Assembly: GCA_937975735.1 (NCBI GenBank)
Contig: CALJUI010000283.1
Location: forward strand, 1-8,374
DNA: 8,374 nt
Direction of reading: 5' to 3'
From: an uncultured Rubrivivax sp.
GTDB taxonomy: Bacteria > Pseudomonadota > Gammaproteobacteria > Burkholderiales > Burkholderiaceae_C
Below the pieces are notes generated by a model that saw only the letters and a program-made list of their open reading frames with translations, had not been told where the DNA came from and made no database searches. Both the position numbers and the translations under genes were made by a program. Positions 5,021 through 8,374 of this stretch are shown in pieces. Position 1 is the stretch's first letter. Each line of letters begins with the position of its first letter.

Positions 5021-7510
5021 TCAGAACTTCGCCTCGAGGCGGCCGTAGACCTGGCGGCCGTAGGCGTCGTACAGGTCGAAGTTGAACTGGCGGGTGTTGT
5101 CGGACACCATCTGCGGCAGCTTCTTGGTGATGTTGATCGCACCGACCGCCAGCGTCACGCCCTTGATCGGCAGCGCGAAGCGCGCCTGCACGTCGTGCGT
5201 CGTGTACGACCCGACGAAGCCCACCGAGGACTGGCCGTTCTTGCCGATCATGTTCACGTTCCACGACGCCGTGACCGGGCCGCGGGTGAACGAGTTCGAC
5301 AGCGTGGCCCGGCTCTCCGGGTTGCCGAACAGACCGACCTGCTCCGCGCCGTTGATCTTGTACTCGAGCATGTGCGAGTACTGCAGCGAGTGGCGGAACG
5401 AGCCGACGTTGGCGTACCGGTGCGCGAAGATGGCGCTCATGTCGATGCCGGAGGCCTGCAGTTCGCCTTCGTTCGTCGCGCCGCGCACCACGCTGGTGAT
5501 GAAGCCCGAGGCGTCACGCGTGATGCTCAGCCCCGGGGGGATGGGCAGCGAGCTGGTGCCGTTGTTGCGGTTGACGATGGTCTGCGCGCTGACGTTGACG
5601 ATCCGGTCCTTGATCTTGGTGTTCCAGTAGGTCGCCTCGACGCTCAGGTTCGGCGTGATGTCCCAGACACCGCCGAACGAGAACTGGTCCGACTTCTCCG
5701 ACGACAGCGCCGGGTTGGAGATCACCGTGCCGTTGATCTGGAACGACGGGGCCGGCAGCGCGTCGCAGAACGCCGGCGTGTTGCCGTCGGCGATGCAGTG
5801 CTGGCGGTCGACGATCGAGTCGGCACTGAAGGCCGGCTTCTGCGTCAGCTGCGGCAGGGTCGGGGCGGCGAAGCCCTGGCCCACCGAGGCGCGCAGCGTC
5901 AGGTTCGGCGTCGGACGGAAGCGCAGCGAGGCCTTCGGCGAGAAGTCGCTGCCGTAGTCCGAGTACTTCTCGTAGCGCGCCGCCAGCGTGGCTTCCAGCG
6001 TCTTGGTGATCGGCAGCAGCAGTTCCGCGCCGAGCGCGTGCACGTCGCGGCCGCCGCCGGCCGAGCTGCCCGAGCTGCCGAGCACCTGGCCGCCTTCGCT
6101 CAGCGAGTCGTAGGTGTCCTGGTAGTTCTCGGTGCGGGTCTCGATGCCGACGTAGAGCGCCGCCTTGCCGCCACCCATCGCGAACAGCTCGGTGGTGGCG
6201 TTGGCGTAGGCTTCCTTCTGGTCCCACAGGCCGTTGCGGCTGGTCGACGTCGTGAAGGCATTGATCACCGACGCGGGGTTGCTGGCCGGGCTGCGGAAGT
6301 TGTAGCTGCCGTTGTTGATCGCCTGGACCGCGAGGTCCTGAACGACGTAGCCGTAGCCCAACTCAACGAACTTCGACACCGTGCGGCGCACGCCGACGTC
6401 GATGTCGAACTGGCCGGCCGTGCCGCGCGCGCCGATCGCCGTGTCGTACAGGTTGCGGTCGGTGTAGTTGTCGCGGTTGCCGCCCGCTGCGAAACGGTGC
6501 GCCAGGTAGACGGTGCCGGTCGCGCCCATGCCGACCGGGTAGGCCGGGCTGCCGGGCTGGATCGGGATCTCGCCGGGCACCGGCGCGTAGCGGCCGAAGG
6601 TGTCGGTGCGCGAGACGGAGGCGGTCAGGTAGGCGCTCCAGTCGTTGTTGATGCGCACCTCGCCGCGGCCGAAGATCGACTTGTTGTCGACGTCGGCCTC
6701 GTCGGCGGCAGCGAAGGTGAAGTCGTAGCGGCAGCGGGTCGTCGTGTAGAAGTTGGGGTCGTTGCAGCCGCCCGGCACCGCGCCGAGGAAGCCGCCGAGG
6801 CCAGGCTGCTGGAAGTAGTTGTTCGAGTACGACGACGCGCCGCGGGTCACGCCCAGGGGGCTGTCGCGCTGGAAGATGATGTCGCGGCTGGTCGCCGACG
6901 CGCCGATCAGCACGCGGCCGCGCTCGCCGGACACGCCGAACAGCGCCGACGCTTCCTTGCGGTCGCCGCCCTTGGACGACGTACCCGTCTCGCCGATGGT
7001 CACGACGCCACCCTGGAAGTCCTTGCGCAGGATGACGTTGATGACGCCGCCGATGGCGTCGGAGCCGTACACGGCCGAGGCGCCGTCGGTCAGGATCTCG
7101 ATGCGCTCGATCGCGGCGACCGGGATCGAGTTCATGTCGACGGCGGAGCCGACCTGCGGGTCCTTGGCGACGCGCTTGCCGTCGACCAGCACCAGCGTGC
7201 GCTGCGAGCCCAGGCCGCGCAGGTTGGCTTCGGAGAAGCCCTGCGCCGAGCTGCCGCTCTGCGGGCGGAAGTTGCCGAACGAGGCGAAGGTCGTCGTGCG
7301 GATGAACTCGGCGATGGTGACCGAGCCGGTGGCCTCGATCTGCTCGCGCGACACCACGGTCACGGGCAGCGAGCCCTCGGCGGCCGCGCGCTTGATGCGC
7401 GAGCCGGTGATCTCAACGCGGTCTTGTGCGTACGCGGTGAGACTCGGCAGCGCCAGTGCGCTGCCGATGGCCAGCAGCACGCCGGCGGAGACTTTCGTCC
7501 TCTTGAACAT
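5021..7510 (-). CDS. TonB-dependent outer-membrane receptor
   Basis: An 829-residue outer-membrane transporter driven by TonB-ExbBD. Residues 1-28 are a signal peptide (MFKRTK, a hydrophobic core, cleavage after AYA). The mature protein opens with QDRVEITGSRIKR, a typical TonB-box region. The plug domain spans about 40-165, with SLPVTVVSREQIEATG, NLRGLGSQRTLVLVDGKRV and the signature VAAIERIEILTDGASAVYGSDAIGGVINVILRK. The rest is the beta-barrel, with late motifs LRASVGQGFAAPTLPQL and NPALSSEKSDQFSFGGVW and a terminal aromatic residue (LEAKF) as used for outer-membrane assembly. Cysteine pairs 249/260 and 572/582 probably form disulphides in surface loops. There is no N-terminal STN signalling domain. 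The ATG at 7510 is chosen because AGGAG lies 8 bases upstream and the signal peptide begins there; the frame is open to 7582 but adds no sensible sequence. Substrate unknown. The upstream ABC ATPase suggests a peptide or similar nutrient, not necessarily iron. Confidence 0.95.
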   Translation of the reverse strand: MFKRTKVSAGVLLAIGSALALPSLTAYAQDRVEITGSRIKRAAAEGSLPVTVVSREQIEATGSVTIAEFIRTTTFASFGNFRPQSGSSAQGFSEANLRGLGSQRTLVLVDGKRVAKDPQVGSAVDMNSIPVAAIERIEILTDGASAVYGSDAIGGVINVILRKDFQGGVVTIGETGTSSKGGDRKEASALFGVSGERGRVLIGASATSRDIIFQRDSPLGVTRGASSYSNNYFQQPGLGGFLGAVPGGCNDPNFYTTTRCRYDFTFAAADEADVDNKSIFGRGEVRINNDWSAYLTASVSRTDTFGRYAPVPGEIPIQPGSPAYPVGMGATGTVYLAHRFAAGGNRDNYTDRNLYDTAIGARGTAGQFDIDVGVRRTVSKFVELGYGYVVQDLAVQAINNGSYNFRSPASNPASVINAFTTSTSRNGLWDQKEAYANATTELFAMGGGKAALYVGIETRTENYQDTYDSLSEGGQVLGSSGSSAGGGRDVHALGAELLLPITKTLEATLAARYEKYSDYGSDFSPKASLRFRPTPNLTLRASVGQGFAAPTLPQLTQKPAFSADSIVDRQHCIADGNTPAFCDALPAPSFQINGTVISNPALSSEKSDQFSFGGVWDITPNLSVEATYWNTKIKDRIVNVSAQTIVNRNNGTSSLPIPPGLSITRDASGFITSVVRGATNEGELQASGIDMSAIFAHRYANVGSFRHSLQYSHMLEYKINGAEQVGLFGNPESRATLSNSFTRGPVTASWNVNMIGKNGQSSVGFVGSYTTHDVQARFALPIKGVTLAVGAINITKKLPQMVSDNTRQFNFDLYDAYGRQVYGRLEAKF

Positions 7511-7518
7511 GAACCACA

Positions 7519-7523
7519 CTCCT
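7519..7523 (-). promoter_or_regulatory. Ribosome binding site of the receptor gene
   Basis: On the minus strand AGGAG precedes the ATG at 7510 by 8 bases (TGTGGTTC). It is the clearest Shine-Dalgarno sequence in the window and decides the start in favour of 7510 over the upstream in-frame ATG at 7582. Confidence 0.85.
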
Positions 7524-7556
7524 GATGGAAGGTTGATCGATACGAAACAGTTCCAG

Positions 7557-7572
7557 AGCAATTCATGTGCCG
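7557..7572 (-). promoter_or_regulatory. Candidate sigma-54 (-24/-12) promoter of the receptor gene
   Basis: The minus strand reads CGGCACATGAATTGCT. The sigma-54 consensus is TGGCAC-N5-TTGC(A/T); here only the first T differs, and the invariant GG and GC are exactly 10 bases apart. Transcription would start near 7546, giving a leader of about 36 bases that contains the ribosome binding site at 7519-7523. No good sigma-70 -35/-10 pair is seen in the same stretch. Orientation, spacing and distance to the gene all fit, but there is no experimental or comparative support here. Confidence 0.5.
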
Positions 7573-7701
7573 CCTCTTGCAAACGGCTTGTGTCCGAACG
7601 TCTGAAACTTGTCGCCCGATTGTCACAGGTCGGTTTTGGCGCCCCCCCTCGGGAATTCCATGACCGGATTTCTGAGCGCCGGCACCTGCCCCGACAGCAG
7701 C

Positions 7702-7717
7702 ACGGCTCGATAGCCGT
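7702..7717. promoter_or_regulatory. Inverted repeat, possible activator or operator site
   Basis: ACGGCT (7702-7707) and AGCCGT (7712-7717) are perfect inverted arms separated by CGAT. The centre lies about 160 bases upstream of the predicted transcription start of the receptor gene. That is within the range of enhancer sites for sigma-54 activators, which bind dyad-symmetric DNA. It could also simply fold as an RNA hairpin at the end of the ABC transcript. Confidence 0.35.
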
Positions 7718-7729
7718 AAGTGATTGATC
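7717..7729 (-). promoter_or_regulatory. IHF-like binding motif
   Basis: The minus strand reads GATCAATCACTTA. The IHF consensus WATCAANNNNTTR is matched everywhere except the first base (G instead of A/T). It abuts the inverted repeat at 7702-7717 and lies in one of the few AT-richer patches of the intergenic region. It is further from the promoter than the inverted repeat, which is not the usual activator-IHF-promoter order, so the case is weak. Confidence 0.22.
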
Positions 7730-7748
7730 CGCTTGACTATTTCCCGGC

Positions 7749-7775
7749 GCCCGGAATCCCGGTCAGGATTCGGGC
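7749..7775 (-). terminator. Stem-loop downstream of the ABC transporter gene
   Basis: GCCCG (7749-7753) and AATCC (7755-7759) pair with GGATT (7766-7770) and CGGGC (7771-7775), giving a 10-base-pair stem with G7754 bulged and a six-base loop. It lies about 60 bases beyond the ABC gene stop codon in its direction of transcription. No T tract follows, so it may be a weak or Rho-assisted terminator or a 3' protective structure. The arm CGGGC can instead pair with GCCCG at 7779-7783 around AAG, so two exclusive folds are possible. Confidence 0.4.
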
Positions 7776-7836
7776 AAGGCCCGGGCGTGCGATCGCCCCT
7801 GCACCCCGGGGGGCGGCGCGTTGGGCGACTACAACA

Positions 7837-8374
7837 TCAACTTGTAACAGCCGCCGACAGGCGGGGCACCGCAGCCAGCAACTGGCGCGTGTAGGCCTCG
7901 GCCGGGCGGGCCATGACCTCGCCGCAGTCCCCCTGCTCGACCAGGCTTCCGGCCCGCATCACCGCGACGCGGTCGGCGATGTACTCGACGACACCGATGT
8001 TGTGCGTGATGAACAGGTAGGACACGCGCAGGTCGCGCTGCAGCTCGCGCAGCAGGTTCAGGATCTGCGCCTGCACCGACACGTCGAGCGCCGAGGTCGG
8101 TTCGTCGCAGACGATCAGCTCGGGCTCGACCGCCAGCGCGCGGGCGATCGCGATGCGCTGGCGCTGGCCGCCGGAGAACTCGTGCGGGTAGCGCTCGAGC
8201 GCATCGCGGCGCAACCCGACGCGCTCGACCAGCGTGCCGATGCGCTCGCGCCGCGTGCCGGCGTCTAGATCGGGCTGCAATGCCGCGAGCCCTTCGTCGA
8301 GCAGCTCGGCCACGCGCATGCGCGGGTTCAGCGAGCCGAACGGCTCCTGGAAGATGATCTGCACGCGGCGGCGC
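7837..8374 (-). CDS. Oligopeptide-type ABC transporter ATP-binding protein (OppF/DppF/YejF-like), 3' part
   Basis: The C-terminal 178 or so residues of a nucleotide-binding domain from the peptide/nickel ABC importer family, acting at the inner face of the cytoplasmic membrane. The frame is still open at 8374, so the start and the Walker A motif lie outside the window. Visible in order are the Q-loop VQIIFQEPFGSLNPRM, RYPHEFSGGQRQRIAIARAL (ABC signature), Walker B with D-loop ELIVCDEPTSALDVSVQAQ, and the H-loop FITHNIGVVEYIADRVAVM. The typical PAEAYTRQLLAAVP follows, and the protein ends soon after, without the cysteine-bearing tail of many OppD/DppD proteins. The wording is closest, from memory, to the second half of fused YejF-type ATPases, which take up peptides and microcin C, but a single-domain OppF/DppF cannot be excluded. 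All visible catalytic motifs are intact. Permease and binding-protein genes would be expected beyond 8374. Confidence 0.92.
   Translation of the reverse strand, partial: RRRVQIIFQEPFGSLNPRMRVAELLDEGLAALQPDLDAGTRRERIGTLVERVGLRRDALERYPHEFSGGQRQRIAIARALAVEPELIVCDEPTSALDVSVQAQILNLLRELQRDLRVSYLFITHNIGVVEYIADRVAVMRAGSLVEQGDCGEVMARPAEAYTRQLLAAVPRLSAAVTS

Larger units (their letters stand above)
7511..7836. other. Intergenic region between the ABC ATPase and the receptor gene
   Basis: This 326-base stretch holds no credible gene; the short open frames in it lack ribosome binding sites and recognisable sequence. From the receptor side outward it contains the ribosome binding site, the sigma-54-like promoter, a C7 homopolymer (7642-7648), the inverted repeat, the IHF-like motif and the stem-loop after the ABC gene. 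No Fur-box-like AT-rich palindrome is visible. Confidence 0.7.

Noticed and set aside
3817..5142. Minus-strand open frame of 441 codons opposite the methyltransferase
   Set aside because: Same reverse-complement register effect. The translation shows no domain and would run through the intrinsic terminator and the receptor 3' end, whereas the opposite strand has clear SAM-binding motifs.
5003..7525. Very long plus-strand open frame (840 codons) opposite the receptor gene
   Set aside because: Low-complexity Arg/Ala/Val/Asp-rich translation with no motifs. It mirrors the receptor codons in reverse-complement register, and the receptor has a signal peptide, plug signature and C-terminal Phe.
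7511..7582. Longer start for the receptor at 7582
   Set aside because: The extra 24 residues precede a complete signal peptide and would hide it. The strong AGGAG site belongs to the ATG at 7510, and the sigma-54-like promoter lies within the proposed extension.
7642..7648. C7 run as a possible phase-variation tract
   Set aside because: It is a single short homopolymer outside any gene and not placed between promoter elements, too short to argue for slipped-strand switching.
7720..8268. Plus-strand open frame of 182 codons over the ABC gene
   Set aside because: Shadow of the ABC ATPase, whose minus-strand frame carries signature, Walker B and H-loop motifs.
1..8374. Search for tRNA/rRNA genes, CRISPR repeats, insertion sequences and long direct repeats
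   Set aside because: None seen by eye. Gene order and codon use look like ordinary chromosomal DNA throughout.

Overview
The window reads as a chromosomal segment of a high-GC betaproteobacterium, most likely Burkholderiales (Rubrivivax/Leptothrix/Ideonella-like). This placement is inferred from the GC-rich third codon positions and the gene order exbD-lpxK-trm112-kdsB-adk. Nothing looks foreign: there are no insertion sequences, integrases, tRNA genes or CRISPR arrays, and codon use is uniform.

Left part, bases 1-4911, plus strand. A tightly packed gene run holds the end of an ExbD/TolR proton-channel subunit, lpxK (lipid A 4'-kinase), a 63-residue Trm112-family protein, kdsB (CMP-Kdo synthetase), adk (adenylate kinase), an HSD10-type short-chain dehydrogenase and a SAM-dependent methyltransferase. 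lpxK and kdsB act in lipopolysaccharide core/lipid A synthesis. Two junctions are stop/start overlaps of the form GTGA (trm112/kdsB and dehydrogenase/methyltransferase), and trm112 begins inside the end of lpxK. A strong hairpin over the kdsB stop codon and a 121-base gap divide the run into an envelope block (exbD to kdsB) and a second block (adk, dehydrogenase, methyltransferase), the latter possibly with its own promoter.

Middle, bases 4912-5020. The two gene sets converge here. A textbook intrinsic terminator serves the minus-strand receptor gene, and a second hairpin lies beside it.

Right part, bases 5021-8374, minus strand. It holds the 3' part of an oligopeptide-type (OppF/YejF-like) ABC ATPase, a 326-base intergenic region, and a complete TonB-dependent outer-membrane receptor of 829 residues. 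The intergenic region is the least ordinary part of the window. It carries a near-consensus sigma-54 (-24/-12) promoter at the right distance from the receptor's ribosome binding site, a 6-4-6 inverted repeat about 150 bases upstream, an IHF-like match, and a stem-loop after the ABC gene with an alternative pairing. The receptor and the ABC ATPase may be the outer- and inner-membrane parts of one uptake route, but the sequence does not show the substrate.

I see no clearly new biological system. The best leads are the possible sigma-54 control of the receptor and the coupled dehydrogenase/methyltransferase pair.
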